Below are positions 1 through 12,100 of a stretch of 64,000 nucleotides of DNA, piece by piece. The stretch covers positions 12,096,601-12,160,600 of the forward strand of contig CM070877.1 of assembly GCA_036365515.1 (NCBI GenBank). The letters run 5' to 3'. The notes below the pieces were generated by a model. The model made no database searches, was not told the DNA's origin, and saw only the letters and a program-made list of their open reading frames with translations. The number at the start of each line of letters is the position of its first letter. The stretch's first letter is position 1. The position numbers were made by a program, and so were the translations under genes. This DNA comes from Torymus aiolomorphi. Taxonomy: Eukaryota; Arthropoda; Insecta; Hymenoptera; Torymidae.

Positions 1-59
1 AGATGAAAAAAAAAACTATTTTCGCCTTATTCGTTCAATATTCTTGCAATTCAGAATAC

Positions 60-1150
60 TGAAAAAGGAATATTAATAAATTATAACAAACATTAACCTA
101 ATCTCAAACGGGGTCATCTAACCCTCTTTAAGTGGCCTTAAATTATGCTCATGCATAATGAAAGAAAATATCGCTGCCACTTATACACACCCGCAATCAT
201 TCAACGATTCAACTATACAATAAACTGTCGACCCGAATACCCCTTCACAACAACAACCAATTAAACTAATTAACAATTTCATTATTAACACACTACACCG
301 GCTCTTAAAACAAACAAAGCTCACGCACACGCACGTACACAGGCATAATTCCGCGTGAAAAATTAACCGTCGCTCTCTGTAAACAAAGGAAAGGCAGAGG
401 GGGTAGAGGCATGAATAACTAATCAACCCGCAGCGCTCGCTCGTGAACTCGAGCTAAAAGCGAGTAAAGACCGGCGAACGCGGCTGAGTGAGCGCAAAAA
501 AAAAATCGAAGCAAGTCAATGCCAGCACTCTACCGCCTCCCCCACATGTACGTATAACGTATATATATATATATATACACATATATATGTGCTCCCGAGG
601 AAGTGGAAGTGGCACTTACCCGTCGCCGTCGCCGATCTTCTCCTCCTCTTGCGCTTTTAGCTATACCGCGAGCGAGCGAGTGAACGCGCGATAAATAATG
701 CATTTTCTGTTTGCGGCCGGTAAAAGGGTCCAGCCTTAAATGGACGGATTTTAGAGACGACGACTACGACTGCTTCCGTCGCCCTTCGATTTCTCTCTGC
801 GGCGGCCGGCTGCTGATTGACAAAATGGGGTTGGAGGAGTTTTATAAAGTTTTCAAAGGGGTGGCGGATATTTTTAGGGATCAATTAGGCGGCGACGTGT
901 GCCTCTTTTAACGAGTCTTCTCTCATGAAGGAAGGAACTGATTTATGTAAGAAGAGAGAGATAGAGAGCGCGGTGCCTGTCGATTAGACCATCGGCCAAT
1001 TCATTAGGCGACGATAGCGCGAAATATTAATTGACCGCTTGACACTCGAATCCATTATACTTTAGTCAGAGAGTGGAAGTGTGGAAAGTATAAGTGGACG
1101 AAATTATTTAACTGCGGCGAGAGTGGAAATATTTTTTTCTATTTCTGAAG
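60..1150. other. CpG island with skew flip, centre near 700
   Basis: The left flank (about 60-420) is rich in A and C, with many ACAC and CAAC runs. The core (430-720) is CpG-rich and includes an alternating TA tract near 560-585. The right flank (780-1150) is rich in G and T. No reading frame in it looks protein-like. The role is unknown; divergent promoter or replication origin are the two readings I consider. Confidence 0.6.
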
Positions 1151-1162
1151 ATCGCGCACACA

Positions 1163-1327
1163 GTGTGACGTCATATATATTAGATATACGCGCGGAGCGT
1201 TTGAATCTACTATTGTGGTATTGTGGTAATTCTAGAAATATATGAAATACATAGCCTAGCTGACGCATGTTGCCCGCCGCGTGCGTCGCGCATAGATGCG
1301 GTAAGTGTAAACTCCGTGTGACGTCAT
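1163..1327. promoter_or_regulatory. Pair of identical CRE-like sites
   Basis: The 12-mer GTGTGACGTCAT occurs at 1163-1174 and again at 1316-1327, 153 bp apart in the same orientation. Each contains the perfect palindrome TGACGTCA, the known binding site of CREB/ATF bZIP factors. CpG-rich sequence lies around and after both. Function is inferred from the motif alone; no gene start is visible nearby. Confidence 0.4.
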
Positions 1328-1559
1328 GGACTAATGATATGATAAGTCTTTAGCTGCGCTGCATTATAAATGAAGCGCGGTGTGCGTCGCGGTGCACGCG
1401 TAATAAAGCTGCAATTAATAAAACCAACGGTTTTATTTATTTTTTTTTTAATTAAGATACCGTAATATCTTTTGTCAGATTATTATTCAACGCGTATATG
1501 TACAATGAATTGATGGAAAGAGAAAAATAAGCTTGTAATTCTCGGTAATAGAGGAACGT

Positions 1560-2240
1560 AAGAGCGAGCATCTCTTATGGATCCCATTGATAATTCCGCT
1601 CAAAGCGAGGAAACGGGCAATTCTTCCCCCCCCCCTCCCCCATTGATGGGGCAACAAACAAGTTTAACAATAAGAAAGTGCTTAAATGAAAACGCTCGGG
1701 AGTCCGATTGAACGAGCCGTATCCGGGGGAGCGCCTCTGGACAACGGCTTTTGCGACGGGGAAAATACGTAACAAGACGCGAGAGACAAAAAGGGGAGAG
1801 AGAGGGAGTGGAAGGAAAATAATGATAGATAAAGGCTTCGATTGAGAAAAAGATTATATTGTTTCGAGTAACGTTTCTCTATTCGGCTGGTTTGGACAGG
1901 TCGAGACGGAAATTAAGGAAAAAAGAATTAATTTTCGGTTACGTAAAGTGTATCTGTAATATTTATTTTTCATTTTGTGAAGAAGACGTTCTATTCTCTT
2001 GAGAACGAATCGATAGATCGCGTCAGATTAAGTCGAAACAAACACGGCAGAAACCGTGTGTGTACTCAAGATAGCGGAAATCCTGACACGCATAGTCGAC
2101 TGCGAGTCGGAATCGGGCTGCGCGCGATTTTATACAATGACGCAATGACCGGTAAACATTACACAAGATTTAAAAAATAGCGCGTCGATGAAAAATTCGA
2201 CCGAGTTCCGCGCGGAGAAAGTAGAAAGTCTGGAAATCTA
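1560..2240. other. CpG island with skew flip, centre near 1660 (weaker)
   Basis: A C-run at 1626-1640 sits on the left, followed by G-rich sequence (GGGGGAG near 1725, GGGGAGAGAGAGGGAG near 1793). A second CpG-rich patch lies at 2000-2140. Polarity matches the other islands, but the flanks are less pure. Confidence 0.4.
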
Positions 2241-2750
2241 TTTAAAAAATGTTAATTACTTTTATACAAGACTGTATTTAATTAAGACAATTTTTTTGGA
2301 GTTGATATATAGGAATGAGGTGATACACATATACGGATGTCATATAGAACTTGATTTAATTTATAGATGTGATATTATGGTGTTTTCCTCGCGTCAAGAT
2401 AATTTTTGGTCTTTTTTTTTTTTAATGGAGGAGGATATTCGAAAAGTTGATCATTGATTATAAACTTCTAAAAGTTCATTGATTTATTGAATTAAGTGAC
2501 ATTTAATTAATGTAGAAAATTTTTAGTTTTATAAATGTAGACGCGCGTCTTATCATATTATTCGTCCCCGCTATTAATAGATTCACTTTTTTTTGTAAAT
2601 AACTTTTGAAAAAGGATTTAAAAGATTTTCTCCGAGGACGAGGTAGATTCAATTTTAAATAACTGCATTTTCTAAGTGATAAATAGATTTTAAAGGCTTC
2701 CTCAGAAGCAAAAATTTCTCATATTTTAGTAGATATTTTCTTCTTATAAG
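2241..2750. other. AT-rich spacer
   Basis: AT-rich sequence with T and A runs. I see no gene, repeat pair or convincing motif here. Confidence 0.5.
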
Positions 2751-3620
2751 ACCAAAAAGGTTAAATCAAAAATAATTATCTTATATCAAATCATTACAAA
2801 ATTCAATAAACCACCAAATCAAAAAATGTATTCAATCCAATCAACCCCCACGATTTTCAGTCAACAAAAAAAAAAACTCAACCCAAAACTTAACAAAACC
2901 GCGCCCTGCCTTAAGCCCATTAAAAACTCGCGTCGAAAAACTTGGAAAGGGTGGAAGCGGAAGCCACTGAAACTCTCCGCGGGGGAAGGCGATGGGATAA
3001 TGGCGGCGCGGAACTAAGAACTGAGCGCATTGTGTCTGCGCGCCGGAGTTTAACGGGCAGATCAGCCTCTCTGCCAATTATAGACAAGCGCGGGCGCGTG
3101 TGCACTTTAAGACGCGGCGTAGGGTATTATGAGATAATTTCATTTATTTCGAAATGGCCGCGCGTGTGCGCGAGGTTTACGGTCCTTTTCAGCGGGTATT
3201 TCGTTAGGTGCCTCTGCGCGGGTCGCTGAATGGATGTAATCGGAAGGAAAATATTAATTTTAAGATGCCTCGGGTTGATGATGCTGGAGGGTTATGGCGG
3301 GAAGTTTGAAGTGTTTTGAAAATTGTTTAATGGATACTGAACTCGGTTTTTTCTTTGTACTGGAAACGTGTCTGTGTATTTGTAAAACGGAAAGAAAAAA
3401 GTTATGGTTTCGATCGGGCGATAAGTTTAGTTGATCAATAATATAAACTATTGATGAAGAGAGGGATGTAGGTGTTGAAATTGAAACGAGGGTGGAAAGA
3501 AGAAATAAAAGCGATGGTCTGTTATTGCCGGCGGTTTCGATTCTTATAGTCGTGTCATAATCGTTCTTCTATTTTTATTATAGATACCAGTAGTTTTTGT
3601 GATTCATTAATAATTCAATA
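2750..3620. other. CpG island with skew flip, centre near 2950
   Basis: The left flank (2760-2920) is A/C-rich with almost no G. The core (2960-3190) is rich in GCG and CGC. The right flank (3230-3520) is G/T-rich. Short overlapping open frames on both strands are a by-product of the high GC and show no recognisable domain. Confidence 0.6.
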
Positions 3621-3789
3621 GCAAGCTTTCTTATATATTATGTTCTCTACACATACTAGTAGCCGGAACTTACCATAAAGAAGATTTATTCGTTGGCGGA
3701 ATTAATGCACAAAAGGTGAAATGCATCTTACCTGCAATCATAAAAAGTCTCAATAAGGATATGAAATTTAATTAAAAATGGCAATTCAT

Positions 3790-4460
3790 TAATATAATTT
3801 TTACAACAAACAGCTTATCAAGTATACACACAAATTAATTAAAGACAAACTAAATACATTAATATATGCAAGCGAAAAAATTGTATGTACATCAACTCAT
3901 AATTAATTCACCCGCACGTACTGTTTGCGATGTAAAGAAATAAATAAACCACGCGTGCGCGCGCCTCGTATACATGCGCGTAAATATTAATGCGTCCTTA
4001 CATTAAGTTTCTCGTGCTCTACTCCGTCGGGCTCGCGCGCACAACCTAAAACCCATAAATAATAGATACCTCACTAGCGCTTCGTCATAAATTAATAAAG
4101 CTCCAATACGTGCGCGCGACAAACACAAACACAGCTTGTTTTCATATTTTTATAAATACGGTCGTCAAAAATTGAACAAGCGGCGAATCAGTGCCAGAGG
4201 AGAGAAGAGCGGGCCATCAATCATCGGCGATCAATAAGCGCGAGCGCGTGTTAATTGATAATGGCGCCTCGCGCGCGCGCGAGATAAAACGCGAGAGAGC
4301 GAGAGAAAGAGAAAAGTTTCTTATTAACGCGATCAATCAAAGCGCCACCCTGAATTTAAAGCGAGGGAGAGATTTTATTCTTAATCGCGTTATATATATT
4401 TGGAGTCGCTGGATGCCTCTGAAAGGACGGCTTGCGAAGAGCTCGGGAAGCAAATAGCTT
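3790..4460. other. CpG island with skew flip, centre near 4180
   Basis: An A/C-rich left flank (3790-3910) leads to a CpG core with GCGCGC and CGAGAGAGCGAGAG patches (3950-4330). The right flank is short and purine-rich (4400-4455). Confidence 0.5.
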
Positions 4461-4652
4461 CGTTAGAAGTTATCGATATTTTACTGATAATATTGGGCAA
4501 AGTAATCAATTCTTAATCATTTGAGAACGTATAATTAGAATTTGTTAATTTCGCATTCTTTTTACTTCAGTTCCATTGTATTTAGATCGAAATATATAAC
4601 ACAATCTACTTTTGATTGATATATTATATGGATGATAATTTGCCATCAACTA

Positions 4653-4905
4653 CTCTCTAAAGTTGAATTAGTGAAAATTGCTCCACCATTTCAATTAGTA
4701 GAAAAAACTACTAATTTATTAGTGAATATTCACTATTTTATTAGTGGTTTTTTAAAAACTAGTAATTAAATTAATAAAAACTACTAATCAAAATAGTAGT
4801 TTTAATAAACTACTAAATGAAATAGTGAATATTCACTAATAAATTGGAAGTTTTTTCTACTAATTGAAAAGGTGGAGCAATTTTCACTAATTCAACTTTA
4901 GAGAG
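4653..4905. mobile_element. MITE-type hairpin element with TA target duplication
   Basis: A 253-bp near-palindrome. The ends are CTCTCTAAAGTTGAATTAGT and its reverse complement, and the arms pair over about 120 bp (4653-4775 with 4785-4905). TA dinucleotides at 4651-4652 and 4906-4907 fit a Tc1/mariner-type target duplication. Both arms contain the palindrome TTAGTGAATATTCACTA and repeated ACTAAT. There is no coding capacity, so it would need a transposase in trans. Arm identity is high, which suggests fairly recent insertion. Confidence 0.85.
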
Positions 4906-5066
4906 TATATAATCTTGGAATGCAGAAAAATGTTTTTCCTACTTTTTAGTTTTTATGGATTTTAGAGAAATCCCTACAAAATAGATAGGAATCATACACT
5001 GGAAAAAACTTTTTCATCTATGAAATATTTGATCGTGGGCGGTCTACTTATAAATGTTTTTATTAA

Positions 5067-5426
5067 GGGGATGTGAGTACCGACGTTATTTTTCAAACGA
5101 GCATAACTCACGCAAATATCAATAGAATTATCCAGAAAAAAATCTGCATATAGTGTTTGCGTGTACGGGGCGCTTGACAGACGTCTTTTTCCAAAAAAAT
5201 GATGAGAATTTGTTTAATTAAATAAAAACCGTACTGTCGGTAAGTAGGAATCTACAATTGACCTACTTTTCAAACGAGCATAACTCACGCAAATATCAAT
5301 AGAATTATCCAGAAAAAAATCTGCATATAGTGTTTGCGTGTACGGAGCGCTTGACAGCCGTCTTTTTCCAAATAAATGTTTGAATGTTGATTTAAAAAAA
5401 TATTGAAATTAGGGTTGCACATCCCC
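5067..5426. mobile_element. TTAA-flanked non-autonomous element (piggyBac-type target site)
   Basis: A 360-bp element with short inverted ends GGGGATGTG / CACATCCCC, flanked exactly by TTAA at 5063-5066 and 5427-5430. TTAA duplication is the hallmark of piggyBac transposases. Known piggyBac ends usually begin CCC, so family membership is inferred from the target site only. No transposase is present. The interior is largely a direct duplication, listed separately. Confidence 0.75.
5090..5374 (+). repeat. Direct duplication inside the TTAA element, period 177 bp
   Basis: A unit of about 108 bp beginning TTTTCAAACGAGCATAACTC occurs at 5090-5197 and 5267-5374 with only a few differences (for example GACAGACG against GACAGCCG). 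The intervening 69 bp are unique. The duplication must have arisen inside the element or its progenitor. Confidence 0.85.
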
Positions 5427-5559
5427 TTAATTTAATGATGTCGCAATCAAACTTGAAGAATGATTCGTTCAACCAAACAAATATATAATACTAAAATAGA
5501 AGGACTAGCTTACTTTCAATGAAATAAGTTTTAAAGGCTTCATAAACTCAACAATTTTC

Positions 5560-5960
5560 GTTGCCACTGTACAAATGGTTACGCAAAACAGAAAATACCT
5601 TCCCTAAATTATAACAGAAAATATCCTAATTATCCCTTCACCTTCCGCCCTTCTTTTCTCATCCTGAATAGCACGGCTAACGTGCGGACAAAAAAAGGCG
5701 AGCGAATCACACCGACTCTCGGCGAAGAGAGGCAGCTTTGTCCGAAACAAAACGAGGAGAGCGGAGAGGAGGCTAATCCGAAGTGAGCAACAATGCGTCA
5801 GGCGCGACGATAGCTCGAGTGTCGAGACGAGGGAAACGAGGTGGACTGTTGTGGAGAATATTAAAATGTCGGGGACGTTGAGCGAATGGGTTGAGAACTC
5901 GAAATAAATAGTTTGCTAGTCGGTAGTTGAGTTATACAAATAATTATCGGGTAGATAATT
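5560..5960. other. CpG island with skew flip, centre near 5700
   Basis: The left flank (5570-5660) is A/C/T-rich and ends in a pyrimidine run. The core is short. The right flank (5760-5940) is purine- and G-rich (GAGGAGAGCGGAGAGGAGG). This is one of the shortest units. Confidence 0.5.
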
Positions 5961-6590
5961 AACATTAGTTATTATTATCTTAATTGTTCGGTGTCACTTA
6001 TCGTATTATAGAAAGCAGATAAGAATTAAGAATCGATAACTTGTTCTATTATAATAGTCACGATCAATTCCAAGAAAGTATATCGTATCAACTACCATAT
6101 ATGCATTCAAGAAAGTTTTGTGCTGTTAATAGCGAAGTAATCTAAAGACTGCAAATGAGTTTTAAAGTGAAATATTCATCATCTTTGATAAAAAACATTA
6201 AACAAGATACAATTATTATGCAGTTTCTTTGTTCCACAACATGAGGCAAGCAATTTTTAGATTTATCATCGTGCATTTAAAATAATTGTGTATGACTAAT
6301 CCAAACTATCACTGAATAATCTATTGGTCCACTAGAAAAACTACATAGAACTACAATACATGGAAATATTTAACTAAACGTGCTCAATGATACGTACAAG
6401 CACTTTTAACATATGAATAATTGCGCGAATATATTTGTCTGTATGACATCCTTAGTTAATTATTATTGGCAGCATAAATTATTCTCCCGAGCTTGGGCAT
6501 ACGATATTTACCTCTTGATACATAGCAGACGATTCCTATTTCTGAGGCCGATATTCATGTAATAAACATAAATATATATCATTGGAAATT
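5961..6590. other. AT-rich spacer
   Basis: AT-rich sequence without repeat pairs or a credible reading frame. I see nothing specific in it. Confidence 0.5.
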
Positions 6591-7960
6591 CCGACACGCG
6601 CGCACTTACGGAGATATAAACCAGCGCGCGTTCGCGTATAAATAAGCGAGCGCGCGCTCCGATTGATAATGAAAACGATATACATTTATTAACGAAAATT
6701 GATGATAAAGCATTTTTTTTTGTTAAATTATAACGCAGCGTTTTATACTTAATCTCACGCGACTTCGCAAAGCTCGCAATTATTATTTGAAGAGAACGTG
6801 CGACGCTATAGATAAAACACTCGCAGCATTATCTCATTAAAATATAATATAATCTCGCGAAAAAACTGATAATAATAAAAAAATAATCACCAACCGCGAG
6901 CAATTATCAACAGCTTTCAATTAAAAAAGAGCTCGCCCGCGAGATACAATAAAACTATCATCCCCCCGCGACGCTGACAATTATATATCAAACGGCAGAA
7001 GAGGAGAACCGCGAAGAATCATCGACGCGGTCCAGTAACGGAAAATAATTATACGCGATCGGCCGCGCGCATGCATATGTATCTTCTCTTTCAGGCTCAC
7101 GTGTCCTTGAGAGCGCGGAAGGGGTTGTTCCACTTCACGTGCGTCGTTCGCGCCCCGATGATCGCGCACAAAATCCCTAGCCGTCATTATACATACTCGC
7201 CTCTGTCGCGCGCGCGTGTTTTTTTATACATCGAGGGCGAGTGTGTGTATGTGTGTGATGGGCTGGCGATATTAATTGACGAATGTAGAGTTGTCATTGT
7301 AGGTATCTGTGTGCGTGTATTTTTTTTCGCTGAATGAGGAAGAATTTTCGCTTTGTCGTGTGGTTCAAATGATCCGATGGGATATTAGACGCAAGGATAT
7401 GTGTGAAGTGCGTGCACACGTAAAATAAAAAGAAAACAATTATAATGTATTCTCAAGAGTCGGGTACGTGAATTTTAATTCTGCAACGTTATTATTGAAG
7501 AACAGAAGTGTATCGAATTGCACTTGAGATGCACGCTCGCGATGCATCATTCAGGTTTCAATTTATACGGAGAGACAGTTTGGTCGCGAGTGATGTTAAA
7601 ATGGAAACCACCGCGTGCGCGACGTTTTCGTTTCGGGGTAGATTGCTTTATTATTATATTGTTGTTCATTAAGAAGTGAGCGGGTGTCTGCTATTTCGGA
7701 GGTTGAAATCATCATCTTCATGAATTAAGTAGAATGTGTGCGCGGTTATTAGACATGCCAATGAATAGGGGATGATGCGGCTGCTCGAATGCGCATTGAT
7801 GTTTCTTATAGACTTCCAAAAATGTAAATATAATCCGGAGGAGGGATTAGCGAATGGTTGATGAGGTGAATTGAGAGGGCGATTGAATACGTGGCGTGTT
7901 TTACATAAATATTTCTTGTCTCTTGATAATATTTTTGGTGATTTCAAAACACATTTGAAT
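6590..7960. other. CpG island with skew flip, centre near 7080, long right flank
   Basis: A CpG patch at 6590-6660 contains CGCGTATAAATA at 6633-6644. A/C-rich sequence at 6880-6970 leads to the core (7040-7220). The G/T-rich right flank is the longest in the window, about 7230-7960, with GTGTGTGTATGTGTGTG at its start. Confidence 0.55.
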
Positions 7961-7989
7961 TGTGGCTGATTTCTTCTTACTAATATTTG

Positions 7990-8720
7990 CTTGTAAGTGT
8001 ATCAACCAATTTTGCTTTTGTCTCTACGTATAATTTCAACAACCAAAACAAACCCCAAGACATCCCCAGCATTCACCTTCGCTCTCCAGCCACCGACCGA
8101 AACCTCCACACGACAAAATATACAACGACTGGCGACCAACGACGACCTGCGCGAGGTGAAACATCGATACACGAAACACAATGCTGTCACGAACTTGGGG
8201 GTGGCTCCAAAACTCGCGCACAATGCGAGCACAGGCTATCGAAACTATCGGCCCAAGGTGTGTCACATATACGCACTCGCGGCCTTTTGTGTCTCGTATT
8301 GTCTCTCTCTCTCTCTCTCTCTCTTACCGCGATTTCTGACATTTGCAACGTGACACACATTAGCCATCGCGCCGCCTAAACTTATACGTATTTACCGCGC
8401 CCTCATCGACAGGCTCTCCCGCGGCCGCGAAACTTGATGCTTTTGTTCCGCGCGGCTGGTCGTATATTAATAGATACCGCGTGAAGCGTACAGCTGATGG
8501 GCGCGCGATATATCTCCGAGGGTCATGGAATTGAGAAGGACTGTGAAAGAAATTTTGTTATTTAGGCGATTTTGAAAAGGGACATGCTTGGTAGCAGCAG
8601 TGGCATGTTGTAGATGCTGTCTTTGGAGGTGTAAAGCGTTAAGAAAATGTGATTCACGTTAAAAGTAATTGAGTGATTTAAATTTTGATTTTGCAAAACA
8701 GAAGGATTCTGAGTCTAATA
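7990..8720. other. CpG island with skew flip, centre near 8320
   Basis: Counted directly: 8041-8100 has C 27 and G 6, while 8581-8640 has G 21 and C 8. A (CT)n tract of about 23 bp at 8302-8324 marks the switch. The overlapping open frames on both strands are composition artefacts, with no domain visible. Confidence 0.65.
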
Positions 8721-8836
8721 AGAATGTTTATTCCGATACGTACTTTAATTTTAGTTTCAGTTTTTTTCTTTTAGTTTTAAAAATCAGATTGAATTAATTT
8801 GATCATTTTTTGATAAAATTCATATTATTTAAATAC

Positions 8837-9818
8837 TGTTTATGGGTTGTTGTATTGACAGTTAATGTTATTGAATAATTATTTATTGCGGCTCGGGGTG
8901 AAGGTGGATGGCCGTACGAAAATATTGGGCTGTTATTCGAATTATCTTTAAACCTCGATGAAGAAGTGACAGGTGCGCGGATGGATAAAAAGTTTCGACA
9001 TATTTTAAAGTGATTTGGAAATTGGGTGATTGGATGGTGATTTAGTGGTTATTGAATATTGGGTATAGTAAAATAAAAAGTAAATCTTATTGTTGTTTTT
9101 TTTTTCGATCAACTATGAAGTGATAAATATCTGTATTTTTCAAACGTTGCTTTATGCATGAAATTTTCGCTATTATTGAACCATTTGTTCACTTACACCA
9201 ACACAGAGAGAAATTTCCTAGTAAATTTTACAAGTCACTATTGTAATTCACTTACAGACTGCTAATCAGACAAATTTTACTATGTACTATAGTCATTTTT
9301 TATAGGGAACCTATGAATTCTTTCAAGGAACATATGATTTTTTGTAAGGAACCAACGAATTTTTTAAAAAAATTCTTGTAAAAATGCCAATGTGGGTAGT
9401 CTAAGAGAATTATAATGGTACCTTGTAAAATTTACTAGAGAATTTCTCTCCGTGTTGGTGTAAGTGAGCAAATGGTTCAATAATAGCGAAAATTTCATGC
9501 ATAAAGCAACGTTTGAAAAATACAGATATTTATCACTTCATAGTTGATCGAAAAAAAAACAACAATAAGATTTACTTTTTACTTTACTATACCCAATATT
9601 CAATAACCACTAAATCACCATCCAATCACCCAATTTCCAAATCACTTTAAAATATGTCGAAACTTTTTATCCATCCGCGTACCTGCCACTTCTTCATCGA
9701 GGTTTAAAGATAATTCGAATAACAGCCCAATATTTTCGTACGGCCATCCACCTTCACCCCGAGCCGCAATAAATAATTATTCAATAACATTAACTGTCAA
9801 TACAACAACCCATAAACA
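8837..9818. repeat. 982-bp inverted repeat (398-bp arms, 187-bp spacer)
   Basis: The left arm 8837-9234 is the near-perfect reverse complement of 9422-9818. Visible differences are few, for example GGTGCGCGG against the complement of CCGCGTACC. The arms contain complex, unique-looking sequence and not just transposon ends. The inner ends at 9206 and 9460 carry a transposon-like terminus (ACACRGAGAGAAAT). The arms also form the G/T-rich right flank of the preceding island and the A/C-rich left flank of the next. It could be an inverted duplication, a foldback element, or an assembly artefact. Confidence 0.9.
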
Positions 9819-10340
9819 CTAAGCACAATTCTCTCCCCCTTGTCCCCCTGCCTCGTAAAATTCCCCACGCGCGGGCAACCCTCCCTCCTCCCATTCGAAA
9901 AAACTGCTTCGTAAAATAAGGCGCGCGCGAAACACTCTAACGCCATTATGGGGAAATATAAGTCACAACAAAATATCGATGGAGGGCCGTCGAGTGTGAC
10001 GTTATTTTTTTTTGCACCCTCTCCACCCCCCAATCGGAGCGTGACAAATGCGAGCGAGCACCTCGCGTTCTCTCTCCCTTTCGCGCAAGGAGCCCAGTAA
10101 AAATGGCTCGGAAAAAGGCTCCGCGGGTGTAATTTATGGATATAAAGGACGTTTTCCTTTTCTGTTTCGCGCGGCCGGCGCGGCGCCTTCTTGCGTTGCT
10201 TTATTTTGCGCTAAAAGTGGACTGGCCTGCGTGTGTGATCGAGAGGAAAGAGAGCTTTGGTTTTCTTTTTAATAAGCAATTTGTAAGGGTTGCGAGTGTG
10301 TTGCTCTGAATGTGTCCTTTAACGGAGAGTAATGCTCAGT
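9780..10340. other. CpG island with skew flip, centre near 10050
   Basis: The left flank has C-rich runs (9831-9895). The core spans about 9900-10200. The right flank (10220-10330) is G/T-rich. The left edge overlaps the end of the 982-bp inverted repeat. Confidence 0.6.
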
Positions 10341-10479
10341 CTTGTGTTCATATACCATTTCTTTAATCAAGTTTCGGCATGGCAAATATACCATAGTTAG
10401 TCAAACCTATTTAACATTGGAATTGCCTAACATTATAACGCTATATTCAAAATATTGAAGAAAAAATATTTTTGTAGGT

Positions 10480-10990
10480 CAAAAACAATCGATATACACA
10501 TTACCTCTTTTTTGTCTACATTTTCATTATGTAAAGGACACTGACTCCAATCATTTGTAAGAGGAAACAACCTCCGAACTCTCTCGCATCAATAGCGCGG
10601 AAGCATTAGAAACCGAGCGCGCTTACGCGCGATTAAACCTCCGGCGGACGCGAACAAAAAACCTTACATCACGCACCCTTTCCGTATACAGCATTGACAT
10701 TGCGTGCGCACTCGATAGCGGCGGCCGCGGAGGCGTGAAGCGTTTGTACTGCACGAGTATCAGCGTGCATGCACGGTTGATTAAGGGAGGTGTGCCGTGT
10801 GCTGTTGCTGAACGTATGCAGATTGGCTGCTTGCTGGGATTTATAAGTGCAGGGAGAGCTTGAGGATAAGCGCAGGTAGTGAGGTTTTGGCAGGTAAAAG
10901 CAGTGTTAGGTGTGGATTGGCAAAGATTTTGGTTGTTGAGGGTTGTGTTGTTAGAGAACTTTATACCGAAACTATTTTTCATTTATTATA
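10480..10990. other. CpG island with skew flip, centre near 10690
   Basis: The left side (10480-10620) is A/C-rich, and the CpG core (10610-10760) includes GCGGCGGCCGCGG. The right flank (10780-10970) is strongly G/T-rich with many GGTTTTGG and GTTGTTGAGGG runs. Confidence 0.6.
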
Positions 10991-11355
10991 GCTGTTTTCA
11001 AATTTATTGATAAGGGAATTCTAAAAATAAGGAAAATATACCAAAATGCCTGTAAAAACAACTATCACAGCCAATGATTCTACTAGCAAGTACATACAAC
11101 TTGATGAACATTTCAACATAGACTGAGAAAATATAGTTTAGTCAAAAATTACGAAAAATTTTGCAAAAATTACGATACTATCTCTGTAAAGCTATGACAA
11201 ATTGAAAAATTTCCAAGTGTTGTCGTAATTTATAAAAAATTTGCTACTTAGATACACAAGAAAATTTACTGCATTGTATCTGTCAAGTTTCTTGCAAAGC
11301 ATGGAAATTTTTTTCACTCCTACAGACTGTACTAACTTTACAAAATATTACGATA
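10991..11355. other. AT-rich spacer
   Basis: AT-rich sequence leading up to a transposon end. No gene or repeat pair is seen. Confidence 0.5.
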
Positions 11356-11628
11356 CACTGATAGAAAGAAATATTTGTGGCAAATTCGCGATTCATTTGA
11401 AAGTCGATTTTTTCAAGTATTTGAGCTAAATGAATAATTCTTAACAGTTACGAAATATTCATTAACAGTTAATGCATGATCGCTTTTTGTCACGTTTTTG
11501 TCAAGCGTTACTTTTAGCAAATGATCCATTCCTTAACTGTTAATGCACCTGCATTTGACTGAATTCAAATATATATTCGTTAACAGTTAAACCGGCGCAT
11601 TTGCCTCAAATATTCCTTTCTATCAGTG
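11356..11628. mobile_element. MITE with CACTGATAGAAAG inverted ends and TA duplication
   Basis: A 273-bp element. The left end CACTGATAGAAAGAAATATT is mirrored at the right, with pairing over roughly 35 bp. TA is present at 11354-11355 and 11629-11630. Subterminal TTAACAGTTAATGCA-like repeats occur in both orientations (about 11441-11475, 11534-11550, 11579-11590). No coding capacity. The end resembles that of the element at 26176-26761. Confidence 0.8.
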
Positions 11629-11639
11629 TAATCTGTCCA

Positions 11640-12100
11640 AAACCTTTTTTGGACTCAACTTTTTTCTCAATTACTCACTACCAACAAAACTCATTCTTCG
11701 GCGCCGAATTTTCGCGACGCAAACTATACTCACGCACGCACGCACACAACGGGCTATTTTCCTACTCTCTCACTCTCACTCTCGCGTTCTATTCTCGCGG
11801 CACGACTATTAATACGCGGCCGCGCCGGCGAGCCAGGACATTCGCTTGGCCGCTCCTCGACTCATCAATGGCGCATTCACCAGGGAGAGAGAGAGAGAGA
11901 GAGTCACGAATTTATCAACGGGTCGCGCACGTGTCTGTCGCGTAAGCGTCGACTGACTCGTGAGAGAGCGTCTAGTGTATTTTCGGGCCGAGTGTGTGGA
12001 TTGTGTCGCGGTAAGGAGGTGACGTGGTTGCGAATGAATATATGCGGGGTCTAGTGGGTTCTCGTTGTTTTGAGGTTTCCAGATGTAGAGTTTTTTTCTT
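11640..12100. other. CpG island with skew flip, centre near 11880
   Basis: The left flank (11635-11700) is C/A/T-rich with little G. The core contains repeated ACGC, CT tracts and CGGCCGCGCCGGCG. A GA tract lies at 11885-11902. The right flank (11995-12090) is G/T-rich. Confidence 0.6.
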
